64,000 bases of DNA, from contig AP019701.1 in assembly GCA_006738865.1 (NCBI GenBank), positions 4,274,001-4,338,000 on the forward strand, in the 5' to 3' direction. This document shows, in pieces, positions 43,266 through 54,476 of the stretch. The notes beneath the pieces were generated by a model. That model ran no database searches and had not been told where the DNA came from. It saw nothing but the letters and a program-made list of their open reading frames with translations. Position 1 is the stretch's first letter; the number at the start of each line of letters is the position of its first letter. The DNA is from Allostella sp. ATCC 35155. GTDB lineage: Bacteria; Pseudomonadota; Alphaproteobacteria; ATCC43930; Allostellaceae. Made by a program: the position numbers and the translations under genes.

Positions 43266-43718
43266 ATGGACGGTAGCGTGGCCACGGTATCGGACACCGG
43301 CAAGAAGCGCTTCGCCGATCTCGTTCGGCTGCACGCGCAGAAGGCCAAGTTCATCACGCGCGAGCAGGAGATCAAGCTGCTCGAAGAGGGGCTCAACCGC
43401 TACGACATGAGTCTGGCCGACAGCCGCAACATCGTGCGCGGCGTGGCCGACGAGATGTCGGTGACCCTGGAGCGCGACGTCGACGCGGCCGCGACCGCGA
43501 TCCTGCGCGGCTTTGCGGGCAAGCATCGGAACAAGATCCGCAAGGGCGAGTTCGAGCAGGCCGTCGCCTTCTATCGCCTGCAGGCGGAAAACTCGTTGAG
43601 CGATACGGAAATCCGCCGCCGCCTCAAGGTCATCATGGAGAATAACGAGTGGCGGCCGCGCCGCGCCGGCGTGTTCGTGCGTTCGCGCCGCTGGTACCGC
43701 TCGATCCGGACCGACTGA
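43266..43718 (+). CDS. Unknown 150-residue helical protein
   Basis: No family recognised. The sequence is helical and basic, with KRFADLVRLHAQKAKFITREQEIKLLEEG, then LERDVDAAATAILRGFAGKHRNKIRKGEFEQAVAFYR, and ends in a conserved-looking Arg/Trp-rich tail (NNEWRPRRAGVFVRSRRWYRSI). The tail pattern suggests binding to nucleic acid or membrane. The ATG at 43266 is preceded by a plausible GGGTGGAAC site. It is convergent with the membrane protein at 43744, whose stop is 25 bases away. Confidence 0.75.
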   Translation: MDGSVATVSDTGKKRFADLVRLHAQKAKFITREQEIKLLEEGLNRYDMSLADSRNIVRGVADEMSVTLERDVDAAATAILRGFAGKHRNKIRKGEFEQAVAFYRLQAENSLSDTEIRRRLKVIMENNEWRPRRAGVFVRSRRWYRSIRTD

Positions 43719-43743
43719 CCGGCCGTCGGGTTCGTTCGCCGCC

Positions 43744-44397
43744 TCAGTGGCCGCGCGCGCGGTGTTCGCGGTGCAGACGGAAGCGCTGGAACAGCAGGCC
43801 GACCGCCGCGACCAGCCAGAAGCTGAACTGGTGCAGCAGCCAGTAGCCGGCATTGACGATATAGAGGGCGAGCAGGGACGCCGTGCAGGCGATCAGCGCG
43901 CCGCAGAAGGTTGCCCGCAACGCCTCGCGAAATGGCCAGAAGCGGAACGGCAGGAGCAGCGCGACCAGCAGCAGCAGTCCGTGCAGCGCAATGGCGATCC
44001 GCACCAGGAGCGGCGCATCGTAGGACCGCAGATACACGGCCGGAAGCGCGTGCAGATAGGGTACCAGCCGCTCGGACAGCATTTCCGGGAAGCCGATGTC
44101 CCAGGGCCCATCGACCTGGAAGATGCGATCGGGCGCCCAGATCTCGGCGCCGGGGCCTTCCCACAATGCGGCGAGGGGCAACAGCAGCCCGGCCAGCAGC
44201 GCCGAACGCCGCAGCACGGGCAGCGTGTGGTACCAGCGCGGCTTGCAGGCATCGACGAACTCCGCCACCACCGTTACCGCCGCCACCGGGATCGCCAGCG
44301 CGACGATGCAGGCGAGGACGTCGTAGACGGCCCCGGTCACCACGGCCTGCGCCGTGCTAGGATTCGGCGGCCCGTGACGGCCGTCGTCGGTGGACAC
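43744..44397 (-). CDS. Unknown multi-pass membrane protein
   Basis: A 217-residue protein with about five hydrophobic helices (around 18-48, 63-80, 130-152, 161-178 and 183-205) and a large loop containing DRIFQVDGPWDIGFPEMLSERLVPYLHALPAVYLRSYD between helices 2 and 3. No family recognised. It ends in a basic RFRLHREHRARGH tail, probably cytoplasmic. It is divergent from the secreted-protein gene at 44421, 23 bases away, so the two promoters overlap coding sequence. Confidence 0.75.
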   Translation of the reverse strand: MSTDDGRHGPPNPSTAQAVVTGAVYDVLACIVALAIPVAAVTVVAEFVDACKPRWYHTLPVLRRSALLAGLLLPLAALWEGPGAEIWAPDRIFQVDGPWDIGFPEMLSERLVPYLHALPAVYLRSYDAPLLVRIAIALHGLLLLVALLLPFRFWPFREALRATFCGALIACTASLLALYIVNAGYWLLHQFSFWLVAAVGLLFQRFRLHREHRARGH

Positions 44398-44420
44398 ATG
44401 GTGGAACGATCATAGGGGCG

Positions 44421-45500
44421 ATGGCGCGGAATCGCGAATGGGCGAACGGAATGCGGAGGATCGCGGCAGCGATCGTCGTCTTGCTGCTCGCCGTCATGCC
44501 GGCGGCGCCGGCCGCGGCGGGGACGGCGCCGTGCCGGCCGCCGCCGGAGGCGCTGGCCGAGTTCGTGCGCACCGAATCGGGCCGCATCGCCGCCGACCGC
44601 GCGCATGTCGAACAGACCGTCCGGCGTCTGCTCGGCACGGGCGTGTCCCTGGCCTTCGGCGAGGCCCGCGAGCGCGTGCCGGCCTATGGCGACTGGGCCT
44701 ATGGCTGGGTCGAGAGCTACGTCACCTCCTACGAGCTGCTGCTGCGCAGTCTCTTCGCCGGGGTCCAGGCGGGGGTCGTGCCCTGGGATCCCGCGGTGCG
44801 CGACGCGGTCGTCACCGAGGCGCAGCGCTTCGTCTTCGGGCGGTTCGACCAGATCGTCATCCGCCCGGCGCAACTGCCGGACCGGCTGCAGTCGGAGTGG
44901 GAAGCCGCCACCCAGCTGGCCGAGACGGAGTGGCAGCGCGCGCGCCGCCGCGTCCGTGCCGCCGCCGACCGCTTCCTGGCCGCGCACTGCGGTGGATCGG
45001 ATGCGAGGCGGCCAGCCATGGCCGACCGCGCCGCCCCCGATTCCGCCGACGATCCCGCCGCGCCGGTCCTGCATGCCGCCGATGGCTCCCCGGTCGCGGC
45101 CATCGGCCCGATCGGCGCGATCTATCGCCTCGACCATGCCGGCAGCGCGGAAACCATCTTCCTGCGGTCGACGCGTCCCTTCGGAGCCCGCCTCGCCATC
45201 ATGGCCGCCCGGCTGACGGAGGCCGGCTCCGCGCTTGCGGCCGGCAGCATCTTCGGCATCGGCGGGCTGTCGGGCCCCATCACCGGATTCGTCGGAGCGA
45301 TCGCGACGGTCTGGACCATCGACTGGGCGATCAATCGGGGGGACGAGCTGCTGAACCGGGCGGGGATGGAGGAGGAACTGCGGGGCCTGATCGGCGAGAT
45401 CGAGCGCGAGATGTTGGACGGGATGTCCAGCGAACTGGCCGGGGCGCTGGAACGGGCGGCCGAAGAGGACATGCAGATGCTCGCCCGCCTCGGAGGTTGA
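44421..45500 (+). CDS. Unknown secreted/membrane protein
   Basis: A 359-residue protein with an N-terminal signal (MRRIAAAIVVLLLAVMPAAPAAAG after a short polar leader; the ATG at 44451 may be the true start). The mature part is helical (about 45-200); a glycine-rich hydrophobic segment, IFGIGGLSGPITGFVGAIATVWTIDWAI (about 278-305), could insert in a membrane, and the C-terminus is acidic (EEELRGLIGEIEREML). No family recognised. It ends 93 bases before the mitofilin-like gene. Confidence 0.75.
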   Translation: MARNREWANGMRRIAAAIVVLLLAVMPAAPAAAGTAPCRPPPEALAEFVRTESGRIAADRAHVEQTVRRLLGTGVSLAFGEARERVPAYGDWAYGWVESYVTSYELLLRSLFAGVQAGVVPWDPAVRDAVVTEAQRFVFGRFDQIVIRPAQLPDRLQSEWEAATQLAETEWQRARRRVRAAADRFLAAHCGGSDARRPAMADRAAPDSADDPAAPVLHAADGSPVAAIGPIGAIYRLDHAGSAETIFLRSTRPFGARLAIMAARLTEAGSALAAGSIFGIGGLSGPITGFVGAIATVWTIDWAINRGDELLNRAGMEEELRGLIGEIEREMLDGMSSELAGALERAAEEDMQMLARLGG

Positions 45501-45593
45501 CGGTCCCGCACTGCTTCAGGTGATGCTACACTAGCCTTGCATTGGGGAAGCAAGCCGTTCCGGGGGGAGCGGCAGCGACGGGGGAGGCGAGCG

Positions 45594-46508
45594 ATGACGG
45601 CCAAGACGACCGGACTGCAACCGTCCCAGAATCCCGACGCGCCCGGCGCGCCGCCACAAGATGCCTCACGGCTGGCGGGCTGGGCCCTCGGCATGGCGAT
45701 CGTGGCGCTGGTGCTGGCCGTCGCTTCGCCGGTGTGGGTGCCGATGATCCGGCCCTCCGCCAACGCGTCGGTCGATGCGAGCCTGACGGCGGCGGTCGGC
45801 GCGGCGACCCGCACCGCAGAATCCGCCCGCACGGCCGCCGACCAGGCGAGCCGCGCCGCACAGGACATCGCCGGCAAGGCCGCCCCCCTCTCCGCTCGCC
45901 TCGACTCGCTCGAAACGGCCGTCCGGGCGCTGGCAGCGGCGAACGCCACGGCCGCCGGGTCGCCCGATATCCGCCGCCTCGCGCTCGCCGGCGCGATCGC
46001 GCAGCTGCGGCCGGCGGTCGCCCGGCCGTCGTCCTTCGCGGTCGAATTTGCCGTCGTCCAGGGCTTGGCGCATGGCGAGGACCGCTACCGCGATGCCCTG
46101 CGCCGGCTGGCACCGCATGCCGCGACCGGGGTTCCGACCCTGCGCCAGCTGCGCCAGCGCTTTCCGGCCGTGGCGGATGCGGCCCTGATGGCGGAGGCCG
46201 GAGCGGACGCGGTTCCCCTCGCCACCCAGTTCGTCACCTGGGTCGCCGCGACGGCGCCGTTCGGCAGCGGCCAGTTCATCCATGAACTGACGATGCCGGC
46301 GACGGCTCCGGCGCTGGCGCGGGCACGCGCGCGGCTCGAGATGAAGGATCTCGCCGGGGCGATCATGGCCGCAGAAGGCGTCGCCGGGCCGGCTGCGGTC
46401 GCACTGCAGCCGTGGCTCGCCGAGGCCCGGGCCCGGCTCGGCATCGCGGTCGCGATGGACGGGCTCGTGCGCGTCGCCCTGGCCGATCTGCCGGCCACGG
46501 TCCGCTGA
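45594..46508 (+). CDS. Mitofilin-like membrane protein (COG4223-type)
   Basis: A 304-residue protein: cytoplasmic N-tail, one helix (about 27-50, LAGWALGMAIVALVLAVASPVWVP), a coiled-coil stretch (60-115) and a C-terminal alpha-helical domain with the VPTLRQLRQRFPAVADAAL motif of the bacterial mitofilin/Mic60-like group. In other alphaproteobacteria these proteins shape the cytoplasmic membrane and contact outer-membrane partners; here the usual heme-biosynthesis neighbours are absent, so the assignment rests on architecture. The ATG has GGGGGAGG upstream. Confidence 0.68.
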   Translation: MTAKTTGLQPSQNPDAPGAPPQDASRLAGWALGMAIVALVLAVASPVWVPMIRPSANASVDASLTAAVGAATRTAESARTAADQASRAAQDIAGKAAPLSARLDSLETAVRALAAANATAAGSPDIRRLALAGAIAQLRPAVARPSSFAVEFAVVQGLAHGEDRYRDALRRLAPHAATGVPTLRQLRQRFPAVADAALMAEAGADAVPLATQFVTWVAATAPFGSGQFIHELTMPATAPALARARARLEMKDLAGAIMAAEGVAGPAAVALQPWLAEARARLGIAVAMDGLVRVALADLPATVR

Positions 46509-46550
46509 GGCGGGCAGCCGCATCCAGGCCACGACGGGAGGCGATGCACG

Positions 46551-46964
46551 ATGGCGATGGGCGGCGGACGCTTCGACTATACGAGCGTCGTCATCCGCTT
46601 CCTCTTCAGCCTGTTCTTCGTCCTGGCGACCTACAATCCCAGCGGCGTCTCGTACTTCCATTGGGTGCTGTCCGCCAGCGACCTGCCGCTCAAGCTGCTC
46701 GTCGGCCTGATCCTGGTCGGCGTCTACGCCATCCTGATCATCTCCACCTGGCGCATGATCGGGTGGTTCGGCGTGTCCCTGGTGGCGACGACCTGCGCCA
46801 CCGCCGGCTGGGTGTTGTGGGAGTTGGGCGTGGTCGATCTCGGCAGCCTCAGCGCCTTCTCGACATCCGTGCTGGTCATGCTGGCGGTCGTCTTCACCGC
46901 CGGCATTTCCTATTCCGGGGCGCACACGCGGCTGACCGGCATCCTGCACATCGAGAACAAGTAG
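46551..46964 (+). CDS. DUF6524 family membrane protein
   Basis: A 137-residue protein with four membrane helices (about 13-29, 48-66, 70-95 and 102-121). The N-terminal RFLFSLFFVLATYNPSGVSYFHW block is the recognisable DUF6524 signature. Function unknown. It lies 42 bases after the mitofilin-like gene on the same strand and ends 3 bases before the stop of the convergent coiled-coil gene. Confidence 0.85.
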   Translation: MAMGGGRFDYTSVVIRFLFSLFFVLATYNPSGVSYFHWVLSASDLPLKLLVGLILVGVYAILIISTWRMIGWFGVSLVATTCATAGWVLWELGVVDLGSLSAFSTSVLVMLAVVFTAGISYSGAHTRLTGILHIENK

Positions 46965-46967
46965 GCG

Positions 46968-48566
46968 TCAGCGCGTCAGCGCCTGGGCCATCACCCGATT
47001 GACCAGTTCCGTCGCCGCCTGATCGATCGCGATGCGCGAACGGGCATGGATGATCCAGGTCGCCGCCTGGCTGAGCGCGGCCGCATCGAGCGGGGCCAGC
47101 GCCCCCACCGCCTGGGCCAACTGGCCGCGGGCGAGATGCATCTCTGCATTGTGGACTGCTATCCGGGCGGCGGTCGGTTGGGGCGGATCGAGCACCCCGA
47201 ACTTCGAACCGGCTTCCGTCGCCCAGCGCTTGGCGGTTCCCGCCCAGCCGTCCTCGGGACCGGATGCCCGGGCGACGATCACCGGGGCGAGCGCCTCGAA
47301 CGACTGGCGGAGGTCGGCGACGGTCGGGGCGCCGCGGCTGGCATGGACCAGCAGCTCGTTGATGGCCCCCTCGATGCCGCGGACGCCTTCGCCGATCTGC
47401 CGGACATAGGCGAGTTCGCGTGCGAACGGCCGCGCCGTCTGGGCAATCGCCGACAGGTGCACGGCCGCGCCGAGCAGGCGCTCCAGCCGCGCATCGGCCA
47501 TTGCCGGGTGCGTCACCTCCCCCTGCTGTTCGACCCGCGCGAGCCGCTCGGCAAGGTCGGTCGAGACCCGCGCAAGGGACTGGCGCAGTTCCGCCGCCGC
47601 CTGTTCCATGGCCTGCGCGCGCTCGGCTGCCGCCTGATCCAGGCCGTCGATCCGTGCACCGAGGCCGGAACGGGCCTGCTCGACCAGCGTCCGCACCTCA
47701 TGCGCCGTCGCCGCCATCTGCCGCGACCGTTCGGCCTCGGCCTGATCCAGCCGGGCGACCCGCCGGGTCATTGCGTCGAGCGATTTCTGATGCTCGTGGA
47801 TGCGCTCGGCCAACTGCGGATCCTGGCTGCCGGCGAGGGCTGCCAGCTCGTCGCGCATCCCCGAGATCATCTGGCGGGTTTCCGCGACCGCGGCGTCCAA
47901 CGCCTGACCGCGCGCGCCATCCTCCCGCTCGATGCGGTCGAGCGCGCCGCGCAGGTCGGCGACCTGTTCGGCCTGGACCCGGAAGCGCTCGAGGGTCTCG
48001 CGCTCCAGCCGCTCGAAGCGTTCGTCGAAGACGATCCGGCTCTGTTCGAGCCGGGCGCCCAGTTCCGTAACCGCCGCCGTCTGCTCGACGGCCCGGGCCG
48101 CGCCCTCGCCGTCGATGCGTGCGACCAGCTGCCCGATCTCGTTCAGCCCGGCGAGATCCTTCTCGAACTGGCCGAGGCGCTGCGACAGCTGATCGATGGC
48201 CGCCCGGACCCCGGCCTCCGAGGCGGCCGAGGCGGCCGCCAGACGCTGGTCGCCGGCCGCACTCAGTTCCTCGACCCGCTCGGTCCGACGGATCGATTCG
48301 GCCACCCAGTCCCGCAGCGACTGCTCCGTCGCCTGCCGCCGGGCCGTCGCGACGGCGTCGTCCTGGCGCGCGGTCTCCAGCTGGCGCCCGACGCCTTCGA
48401 GATGCTCGCGGAGCGTCTTGATCTCGCCCGACAGGTCGCGCACCTGCTGCCGCAGGGTCTGCGCCTGCGCATGCGCCTGGGGCGCCGGCCCCATGGCCAC
48501 CGCCAGCGCCAGGACCGAGGCCCCGGCCCAGCCGGTCCGTGCACGCAGCGACCCTGCCATCGTCAC
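46968..48566 (-). CDS. Exported coiled-coil protein with mitofilin-like C-terminus
   Basis: A 532-residue exported protein. A signal peptide (about 1-33, ending PQAHAQA) is followed by about 320 residues of nearly continuous coiled coil (heptads in LRQQVRDLSGEIKTLREHLEG through the AAAELRQSLARV region). The C-terminal 150 residues (ARPFARELAYVRQI, GAPTVADLRQSFEALAPVIVARA) resemble the C-terminal domain of the mitofilin-like protein at 45594. It is probably periplasmic. The convergent partner DUF6524 is 3 bases away. Function not established. Confidence 0.75.
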   Translation of the reverse strand: MTMAGSLRARTGWAGASVLALAVAMGPAPQAHAQAQTLRQQVRDLSGEIKTLREHLEGVGRQLETARQDDAVATARRQATEQSLRDWVAESIRRTERVEELSAAGDQRLAAASAASEAGVRAAIDQLSQRLGQFEKDLAGLNEIGQLVARIDGEGAARAVEQTAAVTELGARLEQSRIVFDERFERLERETLERFRVQAEQVADLRGALDRIEREDGARGQALDAAVAETRQMISGMRDELAALAGSQDPQLAERIHEHQKSLDAMTRRVARLDQAEAERSRQMAATAHEVRTLVEQARSGLGARIDGLDQAAAERAQAMEQAAAELRQSLARVSTDLAERLARVEQQGEVTHPAMADARLERLLGAAVHLSAIAQTARPFARELAYVRQIGEGVRGIEGAINELLVHASRGAPTVADLRQSFEALAPVIVARASGPEDGWAGTAKRWATEAGSKFGVLDPPQPTAARIAVHNAEMHLARGQLAQAVGALAPLDAAALSQAATWIIHARSRIAIDQAATELVNRVMAQALTR

Positions 48567-48626
48567 CTCCCTGCGCTGGACGGGCCAGCGTCCGTCAGAG
48601 CCAGCGTCCGTCAGAACCAGCCTCCG

Positions 48627-48905
48627 TCAGAGGTCGTCGATTTCCGGAGCGTACTCGTCGTAGACCCACAGGCCCGCGATGCCGCCGGCGGCCGCACCAA
48701 TCCAGGTTCCGACCGCATTGCCGATGATCCACTGGCCAGCCAGCGCGCCGGCGGCAACGGCTGCGACGACGACGGCCGCCTGCTTCAGGGTGATGCCGTC
48801 GTTCGTCTCGATCGTCGGCGGCGTGATGGTGACGGACGGCGCCGACTGCGCGAACGACAGCGTCGGCACCAGGCACAGCATCATGATCATCAGCAGTCGG
48901 CGCAT
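48627..48905 (-). CDS. Small exported protein with glycine-zipper segment
   Basis: A 92-residue protein: signal peptide MRRLLMIMMLCLVPTLSFAQ, a short linker and a hydrophobic, Ala/Gly-rich stretch (about 42-80, AAVVVAAVAAGALAGQWIIGNAVGTWIGAAAGGIAG) in a glycine-zipper pattern that could insert in a membrane, with an acidic C-terminus (YDEYAPEIDDL). Function unknown. It is the next gene downstream of ettA on this strand, separated by a terminator, so it probably has its own promoter in 48906-49068. Confidence 0.75.
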   Translation of the reverse strand: MRRLLMIMMLCLVPTLSFAQSAPSVTITPPTIETNDGITLKQAAVVVAAVAAGALAGQWIIGNAVGTWIGAAAGGIAGLWVYDEYAPEIDDL

Positions 48906-49068
48906 GTTCCCCCTCCATCGGCGAGCGACGCCGCGGGTGTCCGACCTTCGATGCTGCCGGCACCGATGCCGGATCCCACGCGCGTCCGTGGTCGCAATCA
49001 CAATACTAACCCGGCGATCATGACACCAAAGCGCGAGCCGGGCCAAGCGGCGCCTATCAGAATGGAGC

Positions 49069-49100
49069 AAAAAATGCGCCGCCCCGATGGAACGGCGCAT
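49069..49100 (-). terminator. Rho-independent terminator of ettA
   Basis: On the minus strand, 8-bp arms ATGCGCCG and CGGCGCAT (49093-49100 and 49074-49081) around an 11-base loop are followed by a T run (complement of 49069-49073). It lies 8 bases past the ettA stop codon. Confidence 0.88.
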
Positions 49101-49108
49101 GCTCCGGA

Positions 49109-50788
<1,680 letters not shown>

Positions 50789-50883
50789 GCGTCCTCGCCG
50801 GGCAAACGCTTCGGGGTCGGGATAGGGAGACGACGAGGCTTCTAGCCCATCGGGCCGCCGCCGCGCAATCCGGGCGCCGCCGT

Positions 50884-52326
50884 TCAGCGGGAAAGGCCGG
50901 CGGTCACCAGCTCGGGCACCGCCCGGATGTCGCGCAGCGCCGCCCGCAGGGCCGAGCGCGCGGCGGCATCCATGCGCCGCGGCTCGACCGCGCTTCCCGG
51001 GGGACGCCCGTCGGCAACGTCGCGGATCTGCTGGTCGAGCATCGCCCCGACGATGATCTCGAGCGCGCTTGCCAGCATCGCCCGGTCGGCATCGGTCAGG
51101 CGGCCCCGGGCGACCGCCGCCGCCAGGCGCTCATGGGTGGCGACCGCCGGCGCGCCGGCCGCCAGCGCCAGCGTGCGGGCCGCCGCCACGATCGGCATGG
51201 TGCCGCCCTTCTTCAGGTCGATGCGGCCGTCGCGCGTGGCGAAGCGGCCGAAGAAGCCGAGCGGCGGCCGCAGGTCGGCGACGTGCAGGGCCAGCATGCG
51301 CAGGAACAGCGGCGCGGCCGCAGCGGCGGCGACCGCATCGCTGCGCAAAGCATCCGCGAGGTCGCCTGCCCCGGCCACCGGGTAGAAGTCGAAGAAGATG
51401 TCGACGTCGAGCAGGGCCGCGCCGTCCTTGGCGGCGAGCCAGCCCGCCACCTGCTCGCGCCAGCCCGCCCGGTCGTAGCGCCAGCGGGCCTCGCGGGCCA
51501 TGACCCCGCCGGTGCAGTAGGGCACGCCGGCGGCATCGAGGATGTCGGCGATGCGCCGCCCGAACTCGGCGAACCAGGCGTCGTCGGCCGCGGCGCCGTC
51601 GTGGATCAGGGCATTGTCCTGGTCGGGGACGAGCAGGCTCTCGCCGCGCCCGCCGGAGCCGAGGACGAGCAGGCACCAGCGGGCCGGCGCCGGGCCCCAG
51701 GCGCCGCGCATCTCCTCCGTCGCCAGCGCCGCCGCCCGCGCCGTCGCGTCGCGCAGGGTCGTGGCGATGGCGGATGCGACATCGAGCGCCGAAGCGCCGT
51801 CGCGGCGCAGCGCTGCCGCCAGCCCCGGCACCGCGGCCCGCACGCGGCCGATCGCGGCGGCATCCGCAGCGGCTGCGATGCCGTCCCCGATCGCCAGCGC
51901 ATCGCGTGCGCGGAGCCGCAGGAGCGCCCGCGCCGAAACCATGCCGACGGGACAATCTGCGGAGTCCACGACGACGAGATGGCGGATGCCGAGCCGCTCC
52001 ATCCGGCCGAGCGCGCTCGCCACCAGGGCGTCCGAACGGATCGTCACCAGCGGCGCCGACATCACCGCCGCGAGTGGCCGGATCAGGGCGTCGCCGCCGC
52101 CGTCGGCGACCAGCCGCATCAGGTCGCGCTCGGTGACGATCCCGGCTGGCGCCCCATCGGCGACGACGACGGCGCTGATCGCCTCGTCCGTCATGCGCCG
52201 GGCGGCGGCGGCCAGCGTCGTGTCGGGCGGCATCGTGACCAGCGGCCCGCGCATGACCGCCTCGACGCGGGTGCGGTAGGCGAAGCCGTCCGCCCGCACC
52301 AACCCGCCCGGCTCGATCGCGGTCAC
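50884..52326 (-). CDS. CBS-pair/DUF294 nucleotidyltransferase-like protein
   Basis: A 480-residue cytosolic signalling protein. Two CBS domains (about 20-140) are followed by a DUF294 nucleotidyltransferase-like domain with [22 protein letters not shown], containing the G-S-G-G-R-x-E and DxD motifs, and a C-terminal helical substrate-binding domain. The cyclic-nucleotide-binding domain often found at the N-terminus of this family is absent. The GTG at 52326 is fixed by its GTGA overlap with the exonuclease stop. This family recurs beside DUF4212/SSS symporters, as here, and may regulate uptake or the linked exonuclease. Confidence 0.9.
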   Translation of the reverse strand: MTAIEPGGLVRADGFAYRTRVEAVMRGPLVTMPPDTTLAAAARRMTDEAISAVVVADGAPAGIVTERDLMRLVADGGGDALIRPLAAVMSAPLVTIRSDALVASALGRMERLGIRHLVVVDSADCPVGMVSARALLRLRARDALAIGDGIAAAADAAAIGRVRAAVPGLAAALRRDGASALDVASAIATTLRDATARAAALATEEMRGAWGPAPARWCLLVLGSGGRGESLLVPDQDNALIHDGAAADDAWFAEFGRRIADILDAAGVPYCTGGVMAREARWRYDRAGWREQVAGWLAAKDGAALLDVDIFFDFYPVAGAGDLADALRSDAVAAAAAAPLFLRMLALHVADLRPPLGFFGRFATRDGRIDLKKGGTMPIVAAARTLALAAGAPAVATHERLAAAVARGRLTDADRAMLASALEIIVGAMLDQQIRDVADGRPPGSAVEPRRMDAAARSALRAALRDIRAVPELVTAGLSR

Positions 52327-53651
52327 CACCCGGCCTCCGCCTGCATGCGCGTCGCGCGCCGCGAGCGCGCCGCGAAGCGTTCGAGCGCGGCCCAGTCGGC
52401 GATCCCGAGATCCGCCAACCGCGGCAGCATCGCCTGATAGATGCCGGCAGCCAGGAGCGCATCGCCGAGCGCGGTGTGCCGCCCGGTCGCCGGAATCCCG
52501 AAGCGGGCCGCAAGGCCATCCAGGTCGAGGTCGGTGCGGCCGGGGTCGAGGGCATCGGCGAGGCGGAAGAGACAGAGCGACGGTGGGCGCGGCCAGGAGG
52601 CGCCCGCCCGCGCGCACTCCGCATCGATCACCGCCAGGTCGAAACCGACATTGTGCCCGAGGACGACAGCGGCACCGATGAACTCCGTGAGCTCCGGCAG
52701 GACGGCCGCGAAGGGTGGCGCCGCGGCGACCATCGCATCGTCGATGCCGTGCACGGCGGTTGCGGCGGGCGGGATCGCCACGCCGGGCCGCACCAGCCGG
52801 TCCAGGGCGGCACCGCGGAAGATGCGGTCGCCATGCAGGCGCACCGCCGCGACGGACACGATCCGGTCGGTCGCCGGTGCCAGCCCGGTCGTCTCGGTAT
52901 CCAGCGACACCAGCGGCAATTCGGCGAGCGCGGTCGTGGCCGAGACCGTCATGGCCGGCGGCGGCCGATCGTGCAGGTCGAGCGCATGGTCGAGCGCGCG
53001 GTCCCAGGATTCCCCGGCCGGGAACGTCAGCACGACCCCCTCGCCGGCAGCGAGCGCGGTCACCTCCACCGCGACCGGCGCGCCGTCGAGCGTGGCGATC
53101 GATGCCGTCACCGGCCGGCCGCCCGCCCGCGCCGCCGCCATCGCCCGGCCGACATCCTCGCGGTCCAGCGCGTCGAAGACGCTGGTGCCGGGCATCAGCG
53201 TCCGCTCGCCGAAGCGCCGGCGCGCGGCACCGTTGGCGAGGCTGACGAGTCCGCTGTCGGTGAGCACGAGGACGCCCTGCGGCAGGCTCGCCAGGATCTG
53301 GCCCATGCGGCCGGCGACCCCGGCGGCCATGTGCGCACGGCGATCGGCCGCCCGCGCCGCGTGCAGCCGCAGCCCGGCGGCGCGCACGTCCGCCACCGCA
53401 GCGCCCTCGCCGGCCTCGGGCCTGGGCGGTACGCGGCCGGGATCGGCCGCCAGCCCGCCGAAGAGATCGGCCAGGCGGCGCAGCCCGCCGAACAGGGCCT
53501 GCAGTTCGGTCCAGACCGCGACGCAGACGATCGCCGCCGCAGCCGCGAGAAGCAGCGCGACGACCGGGGCGGCGTCGGCCAGCAGGCCGGCTCCGCCGGC
53601 GAGCAGTGCCGCCGCCGGCGCCGCGGTCAGGATAAGAGCGTGTCGCCGCAT
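52323..53651 (-). CDS. Membrane-anchored PAS-DEDDh exonuclease
   Basis: A 442-residue protein. Two N-terminal helices (about 7-25 and 28-47) anchor it; a PAS-like domain follows (about 113-210, GRMGQILASLPQGVLVLTDSGLVSLAN). The C-terminal 200 residues form a DNA polymerase III epsilon-type 3'-5' exonuclease: LVSLDTETTGL (D251, E253), VVLGHNVGFDLAVID and the GRHTALGDALL motif holding the last His and Asp. The ATG at 53651 overlaps the preceding gene by 25 bases. The PAS-exonuclease combination beside a symporter suggests a signalling role rather than proofreading. Confidence 0.9.
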   Translation of the reverse strand: MRRHALILTAAPAAALLAGGAGLLADAAPVVALLLAAAAAIVCVAVWTELQALFGGLRRLADLFGGLAADPGRVPPRPEAGEGAAVADVRAAGLRLHAARAADRRAHMAAGVAGRMGQILASLPQGVLVLTDSGLVSLANGAARRRFGERTLMPGTSVFDALDREDVGRAMAAARAGGRPVTASIATLDGAPVAVEVTALAAGEGVVLTFPAGESWDRALDHALDLHDRPPPAMTVSATTALAELPLVSLDTETTGLAPATDRIVSVAAVRLHGDRIFRGAALDRLVRPGVAIPPAATAVHGIDDAMVAAAPPFAAVLPELTEFIGAAVVLGHNVGFDLAVIDAECARAGASWPRPPSLCLFRLADALDPGRTDLDLDGLAARFGIPATGRHTALGDALLAAGIYQAMLPRLADLGIADWAALERFAARSRRATRMQAEAGW

Positions 53652-54280
53652 CCGGGCCGTTCCGGGCCGCCCGTCCCCCCCGCCAGACTGGCGGCCAGCG
53701 CCGCGCCGTCGAGGCGCCGCCGCAGCTTTCCGGCGACGGCCGCCATCTGGAAGGCGATCGCGCTCGTCACCATCGGGCCGTCCAGACGGCGCATGGCGAT
53801 ATGGATGGGCAACACGTCGAAGACGGCCCGCCCGGTGGCGTCGGCGACCTGCCGGATCGTGAGCGGGGGTGCCGTCTTCGCCGCCGCGAGGTCTTCTGCG
53901 AAGGCGGCGACGCGGTCGGCCCACCCGTTGGGGCGATGCAGCGGCCGCGCCTGGGCGTCCAGGACATCGGCATAGAGCGCGACCAGCCGCCGCTCGTCGA
54001 CCGGGGCCGGGATCAGCATGGCCGCCGTGCGGCAGATACCCGCCGCGACGCGCGCGAAGGATTCCCAGCGGCTGCGCGTCAGATCGTCCAGGAACGTCCG
54101 CTCGGAAGACAACAGGTGCCAGTTCCGGCCCGCCTTCGCCTGGCAATACTCGGTGACCACTTTCTGGGCGACGAACGCAGCCTGGGCCGAAATTACGTCG
54201 CGCAGTTCTTCGGCCGTCACGACCGGACGGCGGTCGCTGCCGATGCGCATACCTTCGAGCCAGGTACCGAGAAATCCCAC
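53627..54280 (-). CDS. Unknown protein of the symporter neighbourhood
   Basis: A 217-residue soluble helical protein I do not recognise. RSRWESFARVAAGICRTAAMLIPAPVDERRLVALYADVLDAQARPLHRPNGWADRVAAFAEDLAA and the C-terminal AVFDVLPIHIAMRRLDGPMVTSAIAFQMAAVAGKLRRRLD segment look like two helical modules. It is the first gene of the minus-strand unit with the exonuclease and DUF294 genes, and is divergent from the DUF4212 gene across a 196-base gap with an AT-rich stretch (about 54335-54352). Confidence 0.75.
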   Translation of the reverse strand: MGFLGTWLEGMRIGSDRRPVVTAEELRDVISAQAAFVAQKVVTEYCQAKAGRNWHLLSSERTFLDDLTRSRWESFARVAAGICRTAAMLIPAPVDERRLVALYADVLDAQARPLHRPNGWADRVAAFAEDLAAAKTAPPLTIRQVADATGRAVFDVLPIHIAMRRLDGPMVTSAIAFQMAAVAGKLRRRLDGAALAASLAGGTGGPERPGCGDTLLS

Positions 54281-54476
54281 CAGCCTGCCGACCTTTCTCT
54301 TGCGAGCACGTCGTTGTGTCGGATTCGCGAGAGTGTTAGTAATAATTCTGAAGGAGTCGGCCGTCCACCTCTTCCCGCCCGGGCGCTCGTTCCGGCGTCG
54401 AGGTGGCCGTTACGCTCCCAACAAAGCAGCAGGAATCGAGAATCGATCCGCGACTTTCCCAAGGGGGGAGAACAGC

